A stretch of 64,000 nt of DNA from Metallyticus violacea (Eukaryota > Arthropoda > Insecta > Mantodea > Metallyticidae). Under the pieces are notes generated by a model that saw nothing but the letters and a program-made list of their open reading frames with translations, was not told the origin of the DNA and did not search any database. The stretch covers positions 67,882,501 to 67,946,500 of the forward strand of contig CM060831.1 of NCBI GenBank assembly GCA_030762175.1, read 5' to 3'. Numbering within the stretch: the first letter of the stretch is position 1; every line of letters begins with the position of its first letter. Below are positions 35,341 to 48,100 of the stretch, piece by piece. The translations under genes and the position numbers were made by a program.

Positions 35341-38149
35341 TTAAATAAAAGTTATAATATTCAACAAAAATGAAGTAAAATTGTTGTAATAATTCTAATA
35401 ATGATATAAAACGAATAAAACTAAATATATATTAATATAAATGAAAAGTATTTAAGAAACAAAAATAAAGATATAAAAACTACTTATTTGTATAGAGGAG
35501 AGATATGGGGCTCTTAAAGCAGAAGATGAAATAAAACTCCAAACTGCAGAAATACTGAGAAATCTGGAAGAACTACTAAGAGCTAAACGAGTTAGAAATT
35601 AAAATATAAGAAGAAATTTACAAGTTCAAAACACAACAGTGAAACAAGCAAGTGAATGATTGATTATTTAGAGCGATTGGATAATATTAGGGTACAAATA
35701 AAAAATTTAAAACAAAGCCCGAATTGAAAAGCAATTTAGGTGGGTCGAAGAAGAGCTGGTTTGAATCCAACGGATTTATAGACGCCAATATATGAAGAAT
35801 ATGATAGATGATTTCATCTCATGATTCAATGGTATTCACCTGCTCTAATGCACGGCAGTAAAAAACAAGCATTAATCACTAATTTATTAACTTTTACATA
35901 TCTAGGTATTCTAGCCTTAATATTTTGTTTATGTAGAAAATTTGTTATCAAGCTTACGCTGCTATGATACTTCAATTAATTAAATTCTGCTTGCTTTAAT
36001 ATGTATAATTTGTTTCTGAACCACGGCACTAAAAGCTTGTACTGGTCGTCAAATTGCGAACTTTAAAGCGATATAAATATCTGATTATTAAAATAAAACC
36101 TTCATATTGAAATACCATTGCCGTCTTCCTAACAAAGTACTTAATGAGACATATTTATGCTAATTATTCCATTAAAATGAAATGTTCCATATATTTATGA
36201 GAAGAAATATTAATTTCATTCAAACCCGTTCCTCTCCAACATGCTTGTGCTTTTAGAATGTGGCATTTAATAACACCATAAAGTAAGGCAAAACAGGTGT
36301 GATATTTAGTACACAGTCCTTGGATTTAGTAAACCCAAACTAATATACCATCACATATTTGATTTTTTAGGAACACCATATTTTGTTAAAAAGTTATAAA
36401 AGATATTGCATAATTAACTGGGATTAAAATGTGCAAGGAATAAGAGGCATATAGTGGCTTATGCATTGTTTAAATTATTCCATTTTTTCTGATTCTAGAA
36501 GTTGTCGGTTGCTTTAATACAATTGCATGTCAGGAGTCTCCCACTTAAGTTGTAATTTAAAAAAAAATTGCTGGAGAAAGCTTGCGGAGATTTGCAGTTT
36601 GAGTAAGGTTTCCATGCATCTTTACATCTTTGCTTGCCCCACGGGATCAGCTCAGGAACTTAACAATAGTCATCTCAGTATGGTGTACAGTAATTGTATA
36701 ATCTTTAGTGAACTGTGTGCTATAACACATGTCCCAGTTCATGACAATATAAATACCGCATTACTACCGTTTTCCTCGAACCGTCAATAGGGGAAAGGAG
36801 GGCTTTTTATTTTTTTATAAATCTATATGCTGAAAATGATATTCAGTTATACTTTTCTCTGTATTTCAGAGAGTTTAGAACAGCTGTGTTGACTCTCTTA
36901 CTTGTATAAAATATTTTACAGCCATATTAGAGCTACAAAGTGTTTTCCGGGATTACTTTAAATTAAATACCAATTATTATTCATAAAATTACTCTATTGT
37001 AAGGATTGTGAATACATTACACCCCTCTCTATACACGTCTTAAATCCTCTTAGAGTTGCTAGAAGACTATGAAAATTGTTTCTTTATAAATTGTGCCTAA
37101 AAACACTTTCAATTTTTTTTGGATAATCTCTATCCTATTCATCAATTTGTTGATATTTTATCTTGACTTTGAGCTCTAGCCAGTATCTCTGAAATTTCAC
37201 GTAACAGTTAATGCATTCCTGATTTATTTTATAATAATTTGTTCTTATAGTTATACTCATATTATTTTTACATACTAGTGTATGAATATTTGCTTTTATT
37301 TTACTTTATTTCCCATCAAACATCTTATCAATTTATATATTAAATATCATCTTGTCTTTCACCTATGCACCCATTCATTTTATGTATTGGTTAATTTAAC
37401 CCAGTTGAATGTAACACAAGGCAAAATGAACTACTGTTGTTATTATATTCGCAAGCCCGAAAGATTTCATGTCTTACGAGTATTACACCCTTTTATGCAC
37501 TTACTGTTCACTCCATTCCTAGCTTTAATCAACACAAGCGATGCTGAAATCACAAGATTCTTTTCACGTTTTTGCACTGCACACTTTGTAATGAATGTTT
37601 AAACTGACAGCTTCAACCAGCGTTTTTATTCCTGCTCGTAATTTAAAACATGATTATATATTATATTCCCCCCAGTTATGTTTCACATTTTCGTTTTATG
37701 GCTAATGAATATTAAAATGCTTTACCAAGATGACAGCTTTATTAGGACACAGCCCATTAAAGAATAAAAGACGAAAGAGGGTGATATAGAACGTAAAAAC
37801 ATGAATTGTCTTGTCGAATAACACCCTTCACAGATCATAGAAACATAAAAAGTAGAAATTAAACTTTTTATTTAAAATAGTACATAATACTAATGAAACA
37901 TTAAAGTTCCAATACATTCCATAAGTTAGCAATCCAGCTAACTTATGGTCAAAAAATATGGTCTTTTTTTAATTTACTCATACCTGCAAAGATAATTTTA
38001 GACATTCATTTTCTTAAAAAGTATATTTTCAAACATAAAACAACACATAAATAGAAAAATAAACTCCATTTAAACAATTAATACATCATAAGCCAAGCCG
38101 CTTTGCAAAAGATATAGGGATATGAAAATAAAATATACGGCTTAGAATG
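35341..38149. other. Unassigned AT-rich DNA
   Basis: The first 450 bp may hold more LINE decay. A 106-codon plus frame at 37282-37602 and an 87-codon frame at 36527-36790 are unrecognised. Confidence 0.4.
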
Positions 38150-38196
<47 letters not shown>

Positions 38197-38300
38197 GTAA
38201 AATAAAAATAAAAATAAAGTAACATTAATAGCAATGTAACAAATTAACAATCCATTCCCTTTATATCCTTTTAAAGCTTCTATAACTAATGTTAATTTGT

Positions 38301-38332
<32 letters not shown>

Positions 38333-38335
38333 TTA
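38150..38335. repeat. AT-repeat dyad (potential cruciform)
   Basis: A 38-40 bp (AT)n run at about 38153-38193 and a second at about 38305-38332 flank a core in which gtaacaaattaac (near 38236) is the inverse of gttaatttgttat (near 38292). The whole unit can fold on itself. Confidence 0.8.
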
Positions 38336-39221
38336 GATTGTATAATTGTTTGTTGATTATTTGCGGAAAAAACGTCGTTAATGAAAATGAGGGTTGGTAC
38401 GGTAGCATGTATGAAATTTCCAGAAGCAAGTTTTTAATTAAATTTGATTGCTGTTTGGGAATTCCCTTACCTGTGTAGCAAGTCGTGAGGAACGCTAGGA
38501 AAGAGTTAGTTGGTAATAGACCACCAAATGGGCAGAACGTGTCACAATTTTTCCCCAGTTCAGAGCATGCACAGCTGAACTCGATATTATAAAACCAGGT
38601 ATGTAGAAATGGTTAACACCCACTCTTTGATAACCTGCCTTTATATTATTTGGTAGTGTAAAAACATGAGTTTTAATTTTAAAAAATTATCTCTTCAGCA
38701 TTCGTCCTTATACTTTCACAATTAGATATGCTGCAGGCAAAGGCACCAAAAGACGAAGTAGAATTATAAAAGGAAACAAGAATCGTTATATATTATTGGT
38801 GAGAGTGGTCGAAAGTTGTTGAATGTTACAATAAATAAATACAGATTCGTTCAACATGGTTAGGAACTGTTCTCTTCCTGGAAGTCCCAGAGGTTGCCGG
38901 AGACCCCCCCCCACCCTAAAAAAAAACAAATAAAAAAAATAAAATAAAAAATAAATAAATAAATTTCATAATGCATTTCAAAAAGTAAATGCCTAATAGT
39001 CGATCCTATTTTGGCACCTCATTCTTTCAGAAACGATTGCTACGTTTGAAGATTAATTAATTATACAAAGGAGTTGCATATTTTCATAACAGGTAATCTT
39101 AACTCAATAATAATAATGCATAATTGACGCCATGGTTTCCATAATCACCGAATACATTTTGAGGCATTCAACAAAAAAGTAACATTGCTTGAAAATAACA
39201 ATTTATAAATTAGATTTTTTC
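38336..39221. other. Unassigned DNA with an A-rich tract
   Basis: A run of ten C (38906-38915) followed by about 50 bases of A-rich sequence (38920-38970). Nothing else recognised. Confidence 0.5.
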
Positions 39222-39235
39222 CTAATAAAATCTAC

Positions 39236-39280
39236 GTTGATGACCTGAGCTGTTAAAGAGCGTCCATAAATAAATAAAAT
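39236..39280 (+). mobile_element. SINE family 2, 45 bp 3' fragment with target duplication
   Basis: Only the last part of the SINE tail is present (gatgacctgagctgttaaag, gcgtccataaataaat). It is bordered by ctaataaaatctac (39222-39235) and ctaataaaacctac (39281-39294), a 14 bp target-site duplication with one mismatch. So this is a complete insertion event that copied only 45 bases from the RNA 3' end. Confidence 0.88.
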
Positions 39281-39294
39281 CTAATAAAACCTAC

Positions 39295-40206
39295 TTAAAT
39301 ACTTGTGTAGCCATATATTAAAATAACAATAACTGCAAATATATGTTAAGTTGTATTCTTATGAAATTCTTTAGTCTTTAACGTTGATTTCAGACATCAA
39401 ATTGAAAGAGGAATGAGCAACAAAAGTCTCTTTGCATATGTTCATTTTTTATTTTCAATGGTATACAAGAAACAACAACGTTTAATATCCACATATCCTC
39501 ACATCGTTTATCCGGAGTCCTGTACTTCCCTTTTCAGAATCACCAGCATTAGGAGGCAGGTCCTTACAATATAGGCTCAGAAGTCTTTAATATTAGGTTG
39601 CTTTTCAGGCAAAATTGAGAAAAGAGAGTTTGTAATATCCCTGGCTAAGCAGTTTTAAGAAGAAGTTCATTTGTGTAAGCTTTTTTCAGATTATTATTTT
39701 TTTGATCAAACTTCACTTTCCCTTTGATTGAGAATTATTTTGTAAGTAATCCATTTGACGTCTTATTCGTTATTATGGTACCTTTTGATCTGCATTCAAT
39801 TAAAGTTGCTACTTTCCATTTTTCTTGATTTTTAGCATAGGGAAGCGGTAAATATCCTTAAGGGTTCTTTGTTCTACTTTAATCGCATTTATTATACTTG
39901 GATGAGATTTGTGTTGTGCTTGTTCAACCATCAACTGTGTATAAGACACTCTATTTATATTTGCTTAGCTCTATTCGGAGGAGAATTCTATTAATGTAGT
40001 CAAAGCCACCTTATCAGTTAGATAACTGAAATACCAAAGAACAGTGTTAATTCTGTTCTAACTCGTGTGTTACCTTCCTGATTTACGACACAAACTTGTA
40101 AGCTTATAAAATTCAATATGTCAGTAATATGTAGAAAATGCTGGAAATTTGTCTTGTTTTGAATGTTAAATAATAGAATTCAGCCAGACGATTATAACGA
40201 TATACC
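39295..40206. other. Unassigned AT-rich DNA
   Basis: Nothing recognised. Confidence 0.5.
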
Positions 40207-40777
40207 GAGGGTACCAAAAAATGTATACACACTTTCACATTAGATATCTATTTAATATATTTCAAAGTTAGACCGAAAAACAAAGTAATGTGTAGTATGA
40301 TGTTCTGTAAACAGATGTGACTCTCATACATTATGATAGCGATTATTGTTTGAACAGCGGAAAGCAATTTTGAAGTGGTATTAGAAAACCGAGAATGTTG
40401 TTGAACTTCAAAGGCAATAGGACGAAGAGGTTTCCACCGCGTTCTGTGAATCCAATTCCGTTGGACTTCTACCTATGGGAAACTCTTAAGGATGTTGTAT
40501 ACCGTAGAAAACCAGCTACACTGACAGCACTTCGGGAAGAAATTGAAACGGCATGTGCTGCAATTCCTGAGGACACTTTCGCAAACGTTGCTCAATCAGT
40601 AGTTTAACGTACTCAGAAGTGTGTCGACGCCGATGGTGGGCATTTTGAGCAACTGCTGTTACTGTAAACGTCTAAGATGATTAGTGCTAATCAATTTCTG
40701 TTTGTATGAATTCAGTTTTGTTATGTTAACACAGTTTTTTCTTTGCTTGAAGTGTGTATACATGTTTTGGCATCCTC
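40207..40777 (+). mobile_element. Internally deleted mariner-like element (571 bp)
   Basis: Terminal inverted repeats of about 28 bp: gagggtaccaaaaaatgtat (40207) against the reverse complement of the right end, gaggatgccaaaacatgtat (ending 40777), both continuing acacac. TA-rich flanks (tata) on both sides suit the TA target preference. The interior encodes only the start and the end of a transposase. Confidence 0.88.
40352..40667 (+). pseudogene. Mariner-like transposase, N- and C-ends joined
   Basis: From 40352 one frame reads EQRKAILKWY, stop, KTENVVELQRQ, matching the first residues of a mariner-like transposase helix-turn-helix. From about 40431 another frame reads PIPLDFYLWETLKDVVYRRK and continues to FANVAQSVV, one stop, then RTQKCVDADGGHFEQLL and a stop at 40667, which is the C-terminal block after the SPDL motif. 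About 200 codons between them are absent, including the first two catalytic Asp residues. Confidence 0.85.
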
Positions 40778-40916
40778 TATATAAACGATACGTCAAAAAC
40801 TGAACTTGTGCTGTTATGGAACCCACGGATTCAAATAATTAAATGTACTCTAAAGGAAATGCATTGCCTGAGATAAGGTCAGTCTGTATGGTCAACGTAG
40901 TTATGGTATCAATTCA

Positions 40917-41180
40917 CCGCCACGGGTGGCCGAGGTCGTTAAGGCGCGGACTCGTGAGCGGGAGGATTGGGGTTCGAATTCCATGGACCGTCCTCCCTGA
41001 GGTTTTTTTCCAGGTTTTCCTTAGTACTCATAAATGGCAAATTCCGGGTAGATACTCTAAACTTAATTAACTAACTTCCTTCATAAAATAAAATATCCTT
41101 TCCCATTTGATCATTTCATCTCATATATCATCAGTTCAGCAGTAAATTTTAACAGGAGTTAAACACTATTAAAAAAAAAA
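40917..41180 (+). mobile_element. SINE family 1, copy with target duplication
   Basis: Head cgccacgggtggccgaggtc, B-box ggttcgaattcca, body ttttccttagtactcataaa, tail gttaaacactatt followed by ten A. Flanked by ggtatcaatt (40905-40914) and ggtgtcaatt (41181-41190), a 10 bp duplication with one mismatch. Confidence 0.93.
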
Positions 41181-41353
41181 GGTGTCAATTCTTCAACTCT
41201 GCTTCTTAGAGAATCACATACTTTCCCAAACCCAGCTAGCTACTTTCTTATTTGCCGATACGCAGTGAGGAATCACTGCTGTAATGACTGTGCATCTTAC
41301 GGGGAAAACAATTATACTCTTGAAGCTTAAATATACCTAAGTCCACTTCGATA
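41181..41353. other. Spacer between two SINEs
   Basis: Unique sequence; nothing recognised. Confidence 0.5.
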
Positions 41354-41649
41354 GTTTTTTTGATTGATTTATTTATGGACGCTCTTTAACATCTCAGGTC
41401 ATCAGCGTCCCATTCAACTGTGGGCGTGAAATGGCCGACAAATTTTGCTCAGAGGCCTCTCTTTCAGGCTTGAGGTTCTTTTTCGTGCCGTAAATGTACG
41501 ACACGGGACCCACGGCTTTAATTCCCTTCCGAAGGAAGCCATACTTAGGATTTTTACGCCCGAAAAAATCCATCGATCCTGGCCGGGATCGAACCCACGT
41601 TCTTGGGTTTAGGAGGCAAGTATGGTAACCACTACACCACCAGGACCGA
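41354..41649 (-). mobile_element. SINE family 2, full-length copy with perfect target duplication
   Basis: All family blocks are present on the minus strand: head ggtcctggtggtgtagtgg, ttcctaaacccaagaac, cggccaggatcgatgg, agaggcctctgagc and tail gatgacctgagatgttaaag. Flanked by cacttcgata at 41344-41353 and 41650-41659, a perfect 10 bp duplication. Confidence 0.94.
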
Positions 41650-41659
41650 CACTTCGATA

Positions 41660-42235
41660 CTGTACAGCGACTTGTTCACTAAACTCTTCTCGTTAAACGC
41701 TCGGCTAATCGACTGTAGTATGATAGATAAGCTTTGATGAGTACTATGTATGTGCATGTGATGTAACGACCTATTCACTAGAGACGCAGCGGACGAAAAC
41801 AAATTCTACTTTGAATCCCACTTTACCAAACTGTTTACAGCAGTACGTTTATAAAGTATGTTGAATACTCAATGCATTTCTGTTCCCTTAGCTACAGTTA
41901 CTGTATGTCAGCATTTATGTAATAAAATAGCCAACCGCATACATTTTTGGATATCCTCTAATTTTCAATAACTTTCATATTAAGTCTTATTTCTTCATGT
42001 AAGGCTGATACTCGCGACCTTTCTGTAACAAGTAACATCGCGCGAAGGGAGAAAGCAGACTTTGCCCATTGTTTCGTTTAATTTGGAGATGTTACGCTAT
42101 ATTGGCGAGAAGTGCATATAATTCACTATGGATAGGTAGATGGAAGTAAATGTTTTGATCAGTTTTGCAATTTGATAAATTTGTTACTTCATATGATGAG
42201 AAAGCACAGTCAAGACAAGAAAATGTTGAGTGATT
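41660..42235. other. Unassigned DNA
   Basis: Nothing recognised. Confidence 0.5.
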
Positions 42236-42523
42236 TTTTTTAAATAGTGTTTAACGCCCGTTTTTATTAATGAGGCACCACAGGCGGTGATACTGATGAT
42301 ACGTAAGATGAAATGATAAACTGGGAAAGAATTTTTTTTAAGGAAGGAAACTTTCCAGGCCTAAGTTTAGGGTACCTCCCCAGCTTTTGCCATTTATGAG
42401 GACTGAGGAAAACCTGGAAAAAACCTCAGTCAGGGAGGACGGTCCTGAGGGAATTCGAACTCCAGACCTCCCGCTCACGAGTCCGTGCCTTAACGATCTC
42501 GGCCACCCGTGGCTGTAAATTTT
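42236..42523 (-). mobile_element. SINE family 1, full-length copy
   Basis: Reverse-strand copy: gtgtttaacgcccgttttta (3' end), ggaaaacctggaaaaaacct, gggaattcgaactccag (B-box complement), cgatctcggccacccgtggc (head). The word agtgatt borders both sides (about 42229-42235 and 42525-42531), a plausible 7 bp target duplication. Confidence 0.9.
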
Positions 42524-42844
42524 AAGTGATTATATTACATTTTGCAAAGGTGAAAAACAACTTGAAGACATTTTGAAAATGGCTAGCTTATGAACAAGAG
42601 TACAGTGACAGTGCTGAAAGGCTCTTTTTTTTAACATAAGCACAGGAAAGAAACAGACTTACCACGATACCGTGAAAGTACTTGCTTTAGTAAAATTTAA
42701 TTTCAGAACATTTTACATGTTGACTGTATGGTAACGAGGAATTGTTTTAAAAAATTAAGTCTGGAGGGAAATGTGTAAAGTGATACAAATTAAGAAATTG
42801 GTACAGGAAATACATTGTTATTGGAAAGGTGTTAGCATTTTCAA
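42524..42844. other. Unassigned AT-rich DNA
   Basis: Nothing recognised. Confidence 0.5.
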
Positions 42845-43010
42845 ATATCAGAATATGGTAACCATACCCATAACCAAAATTCTAACGGATTTAGATCAAG
42901 GAAACGAACATCTAATGCCACTTGACTTCGTTCAATTTCAGTCAAGGTAGACAATGCGTAGAAAATGGAGCGGCGCACCATTGTGCACGGACCACATGCG
43001 TTACGACTGA
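42845..43010 (-). pseudogene. Transposase DDE fragment
   Basis: On the minus strand, RMWSVHNGAPLHFLRIVYLD (around 43000-42940) matches the ..HDGAP.HF.. block near the second catalytic Asp, with Asn replacing Asp. After a shift, VRFLDLNPLEFWLWV (around 42900-42855) matches the R.PDL.PLDF.LWG block. Both fit a Tc1/mariner-superfamily transposase; the rest is not visible. Confidence 0.6.
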
Positions 43011-44055
43011 AAACTTTCTCCAGTATAGCAAATACTATTTTTTATTAATAAGGTGATAACAGTATCTAAGCATGCTCTGAAAGAAAAGCTGTACTAATGC
43101 TGCACTTTACACCAGTGCAAAAACTTATGTGTATACATGTGTGTGTAACAATGAATAGGAATATCGCAGGGGGTATAATGCCGATAACTACGAGAGTAAG
43201 TAAGCAGGTATTTATGTTTTAAGAATTAAGTTTTTCTAGGTTTTTCTTTTTCTATTTTAATTAATAAAACGAATATATGCAACATTTTAAATTTCTTGTG
43301 CTTGAAGAAGTTAAAACTTTGCCCTTACTCCTTACTTAGTGATAACAACAGGAGTGATCGCTCATTGGGGAAATTTCTACCGGAGGCTTTGTGCTGATGA
43401 TGTTCGAATTTCCACGTTGTAGCTGAATTCCCTTTGATTCAGTAATTTGTATCCCTCTGTTTCTCGCATTCTTTCCTTTTTAAAGCAAGAGTGAACATTC
43501 CAGTGTGGGCAGAAGACGAGAATAACGTTTCAGTAAAACAAAGCAAGTTTCCGATGAGATGCTAAGAAAATTCGATATCTAGTTGGATCGTTAGACAAGT
43601 GCATTCATTTTCCAGCGGACGGGCTGATGTTCCTAGTTAAGGCAACATAATCGTTAAAGGGGGAGCTCAAAAAAAGGAAAGATTTTAAATTTGTTGCTTG
43701 TGTTTCAACTTTGAAACAAAGAAAACGAAAAGGGGAAAGCGCAACGCAATGTTCTTAAAATTACTCTCTATGTTTTATTGTCAACTTCAGAAGTACCCAA
43801 CGTAACCTTTCTTATACCGGTTAAATATTTGATTGTAGTTATGAATGAGTGTCGGAAGAAGCAAAATCGGAAAAGATTTTACCATAAGTTATGTCACAAC
43901 TGTATATAGGTCACGTACGCTAACATCTAAAAGGAATTTCACGACAGGATTTCTTGTTTTGTCCAGAATTTGTTCTAAGTTTCCAAACTCACCTTCAAGC
44001 CAACAAAAGCATTTTCATTTCATTGATATTTATGATTATCTAGCTCTCGCGTGGT
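43011..44055. other. Unassigned DNA
   Basis: Nothing recognised. A 73-codon plus frame at 43845-44066 resembles no family. Confidence 0.45.
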
Positions 44056-44205
44056 TGGCGACCTGAGGGGTGTCGGCACATGTCCCTCTGCAATACTGCC
44101 CTCTATCAATGAAGTCGTAAGACGGAGGTAGAGGAAGCAGAGGTCGCTGCGGCATGCCAAGGCTCACCCGGGCTGTAGTGCCAAATGAGAAGAAGAAGTA
44201 AACGG
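44056..44205 (+). mobile_element. Possible LINE 3' end
   Basis: A less AT-rich block in which one frame reads RHAKAHPGCSAK just before a gaagaagaagtaa tail. I associate similar endings with insect non-LTR retrotransposons, but there is no RT motif nearby to confirm it. Confidence 0.22.
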
Positions 44206-47083
44206 CTCATCAGATCGCGTGTAAGTGGGTTTTAATATTATTTTAGTTTTATTTTTTTTACATAGATACAATCGGCCATCTTACTTTTATTATTAATTGT
44301 CATTTTTTTGTTTTATCAGCATGCAGATAATAACTGCTGAAATCTCAGGGGAAAAGTCAAAGCAAAGTACGAGACATCGTAACATAAAGAGAAAAGCTGA
44401 ACTAAAATACAATTATTGAAATAAAGAATGTACTAGTATACATGATTATAAGCCATTTCTCATGCAGCTGATATTTGGTGAATTTTTTCTAAAAGTGTCG
44501 CTTACTTATGTTACCTCTGAGGGATTTTAAACGGAGGTTATGTGTTATTTATTATCTTTCGTTTAATGTAATTTAAATTACTATTTCACTCATGTGACGC
44601 CATCTTAAAATGGACCAATGAAACGAAACAACATTTTGAATTTTAACCAGAATACGGAGTGAAATTATCGAGAAAAAAATTATCAAATCCGTTTTATCAC
44701 GCGACGTGCAGTGGTGAGTGTAGTCAACTCTATATCTCCACTACATAATTCCTGAACACGCATCACTGATCACTTTTACTAGAGGCGGTAGAGAGCTATT
44801 GATAGCAACAAGAGCATGAACAATCCACAATCATAACGCAAAATGGAGGGTACTTCAAAGCGTTTTTGTGATGCGTCAAATGTGCAAATTGATCTTATCA
44901 TTGGGAATTCCAAATCATACAATATAATGAAAAATAGAGACAATGAATGTATCTTTTTTTCCTCAGTTGGTATTAGGAAATAGAACGGTAGCTCGAACCA
45001 AATAGCAAATTACTTCAGAAAACACTGTAAACGTTGATCCGTATGTAGATATTCTCTCAAATCTATGCGAGAATCAAGAAAATCTAAGATCATTAGATTG
45101 TTTTCACGATAACAGTTGTCCCAAAACATTAACAACTATCCAGGCTTGTCTATTTATATTTAAATGGAAAATATTGCAACATTTCTTACGGCTCAGATTT
45201 TCCTCTATGACTTTCTGAAGAGGTTGCTGTAAATAGATTTCTCTAGGAAAGAGCTGCAACATGCTGCTTGATAATGTTAACACTGGTAACTATTATCTTC
45301 TTTGTACAAAAAGAAAAGAACATCTATTGTCACAATATATAAATGCTTATGATGTGTAATCTTATTTATAAGTTAATGTCAGCTATTTCTCTACTGAAAC
45401 TTATTGTGCAACATTCTCTTTCTGTGTAAGGAAAGGTGAAGGGCCAGCTTTGAGTTCGGGGTACGTTACCAGGTAGATTGCTTCCACCAGATCTGAGGAT
45501 TACTGCTCGTCAGAGTGAATGGACCAGGAAGCTCTTGTACAAACAATGTGTTTACTTTAAAATACTTATTGGTAAAAGAATTTACTTATTTTAACTAATT
45601 ATTTATAATTAATTGAATTTATGAGCTTGTGCTAAAGTATTTGTTTATTTTTATAATAACAAATATTATCTCGTCCAACCATCCATACAAGCCTCCAACT
45701 ACAACACTAATGATTACCCTACCTTCTCACAGTCAAATTACTGCGGCCCTCCAATATTTACAATTTAACCTTCATTGTTCATGTCAAGACATTTGACAAA
45801 GTAAGTAGAGACATTTTAGAAAAAAGCTGTTTTTCACATTGAATAAAAAATGAAATTACAGTTCTTAAACCTATTAAAATGCCAAAGAAAATACAAAATA
45901 CGTAATGAAATTACACAAGATCTTAACATATTTTCAACTAAAGAAAAAACAAACATATAGAGACAAAACTAAAAAGACGATGTTAACAAAACCATCATCC
46001 AAAGAAAATATTGTTATAGGTAAGAAGACTTTTGATAGATCCAAAGCAAGATGAAATACAAATGACTGAATTCGGAACAGGTTTAAGTAACCTAATTCCT
46101 GATAGCAGAAGAAGAAGAAGCTCTTGGCCCGTTCTATTTGAATGGCTCTCATATATTTTACATAAAATTCTACAGTGACTGTTTAAAAATTCCTTAGGAC
46201 AAGAGAAATAAACCTTTATCATCTTTATATCAACGTCGGTATAGTACACGTGTTATCAAACGTGAAGAGTCAACCTTAGAGGTCTATCATAGCTTCTTGA
46301 ATGATATGCTGACAACAGAATGCCGATACGATAATGCATCCCGCTAGTATAAAAATAAAAACTAACCTGCTGGCTTACGATGATAATAGATCAAGTCTTT
46401 CGTCTAGGACAGGTATAGTTAGACGAGAAATACGAACGAAAATAAAAAATTAAACCCTTTTACAGCAATAATACCCTCCATACAATTATAATAGCTTTTA
46501 ATGTGAATTACTTACAGAAAGATGTATAGTAATTTCTTCTACTCTAGTATATCTCACCTGTAAACAAAAGAAACACTTTTTATTCAAATGCTACAGTAAA
46601 AGCTCATTGACATAAAAATAACATTTACTGACTAAAATTATTTTTTTCACACTAGACTAAAGAAATTACAACATGTTATCGCTTGTAGAAAGCAACATGT
46701 TTGCATCTGCATGTGACATATCCCTAGGGAATTATTTTTTTTTGTACCCCGAGTGAGTTTACAATAGATTCGACTGTTAAATTCTCGGAGGAGTACTGCA
46801 GATGGGCGAAATTATGCGGAAAAGCAATTAAAACAAACGAAGGTCAACAAAAGCATCTGTCATGATTTATACAATGAAGTGTAAATAATGCAGCATTTGA
46901 TTCTCACATGGGGAAGTTCTATGCATGGATAAAATCTATGCACAAACATTCAGTGCATATTAGCACTGTGTGTTTAATATGACTTTTCTGCTACAATATT
47001 AATTTATTTCATGGTAATCGTAATTCATCAATTTAAAAATATTCTTTAACATACTTTTTTCCATTTGAAATAAATTGAGAAAG
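44206..47083. other. Unassigned AT-rich DNA
   Basis: Nearly 3 kb with no recognisable element. Short overlapping minus-strand frames at 45934-46249 are not recognised. Confidence 0.5.
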
Positions 47084-47122
47084 TTTAATAATAATAATAA
47101 TAATAATCATAATCATAATAAA
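47084..47122. repeat. Short (AAT)n-type repeat
   Basis: Six to seven AAT units followed by aatcataatcataataaat. Confidence 0.85.
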
Positions 47123-47469
47123 TATTAAGTGACAAGGAAATAAAGTGTTAATTCTATACAAAGTATATAACAGAAACAATGGATGCCATCGTAATTCGAC
47201 AGACCGTTTGTCCCAAAAAGTCGTTTTCAATCCATCTTTCATGTGCCATAATATGCTAATCCATCAAGGTACATCTGTTCATAAATTACACTTCGCAACC
47301 CTGAGTTAATGAAGGAGACGAGTTTGTTATACTCATATGTGGCAATTACTTTTCTTATGTTGTGGCGCTATATCACATTACGTAATTCCTCTTTGCATCT
47401 TTATCTTTATTTCCTCCTCAGTATGTTGCTAACCATTTATTTGGAATTTCCTCAAAAATAGTGATAGCT

Positions 47470-47545
47470 GTTCACTGGTTAGAGCATGCAGTGGCATATG
47501 TTATTGGTTGCGAAATGTGGCTTCATCCTCATTCTCTAATTGCCA
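47470..47545 (+). mobile_element. Weak tRNA-like (SINE) head
   Basis: tgttcactggttagagcatg resembles a tRNA A-box, and ggcttcatcctcattc about 40 bp on could be a decayed B-box. No body is identifiable. Confidence 0.25.
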
Positions 47546-48027
47546 CATTAGTGAATTGATAAGGAGCTGATTTGCTTAATATCTTCTGGTTTGGATACCG
47601 AGGGTTAAGGATATAAAGCGTCTATTTGATATCCTTAAATATAAATTTAATTTATTTAGATTCAGTGGAACGGTAAAAGCCTGCATTTACCTCCAGTGAC
47701 GCGGTATTTATAGATTTTTTCCCCTAATGCAGCATATTTAAGAAAGTAAACGAGGATTTCTTTTCATTATGGTTAAATCATGACATTTCCTCAGGTATGT
47801 TATTTGTGATTTGGATACTGGTTGGTTTCTTGATTGTTTTAAGGGAGTTAAATAAGAAAATCATCTTTTCAATATAGTCGAATGCATAAAAAAAATCCTT
47901 CGGCTTACTCCATTAATTATGAGCAATGATTTAGTGAAAATAGGAAAGAAACGCAATCCCATTTGGCTTTTAAATAAAAACCCTGGAGAAATTCCATGGG
48001 TATAATTTATGATGGAGGTATGCTAAA
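47546..48027. other. Unassigned AT-rich DNA
   Basis: Nothing recognised. Confidence 0.5.
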
Positions 48028-48040
48028 ATTATTATTATTA

Positions 48041-48087
<47 letters not shown>

Positions 48088-48100
48088 GTTGTTGTTGCTG
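48028..48100. repeat. (ATT)n microsatellite with TTG units
   Basis: About 24 trinucleotide units, mostly TTA with one internal TTG and a terminal (TTG)4 run. It produces a meaningless poly-leucine frame. Confidence 0.97.
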
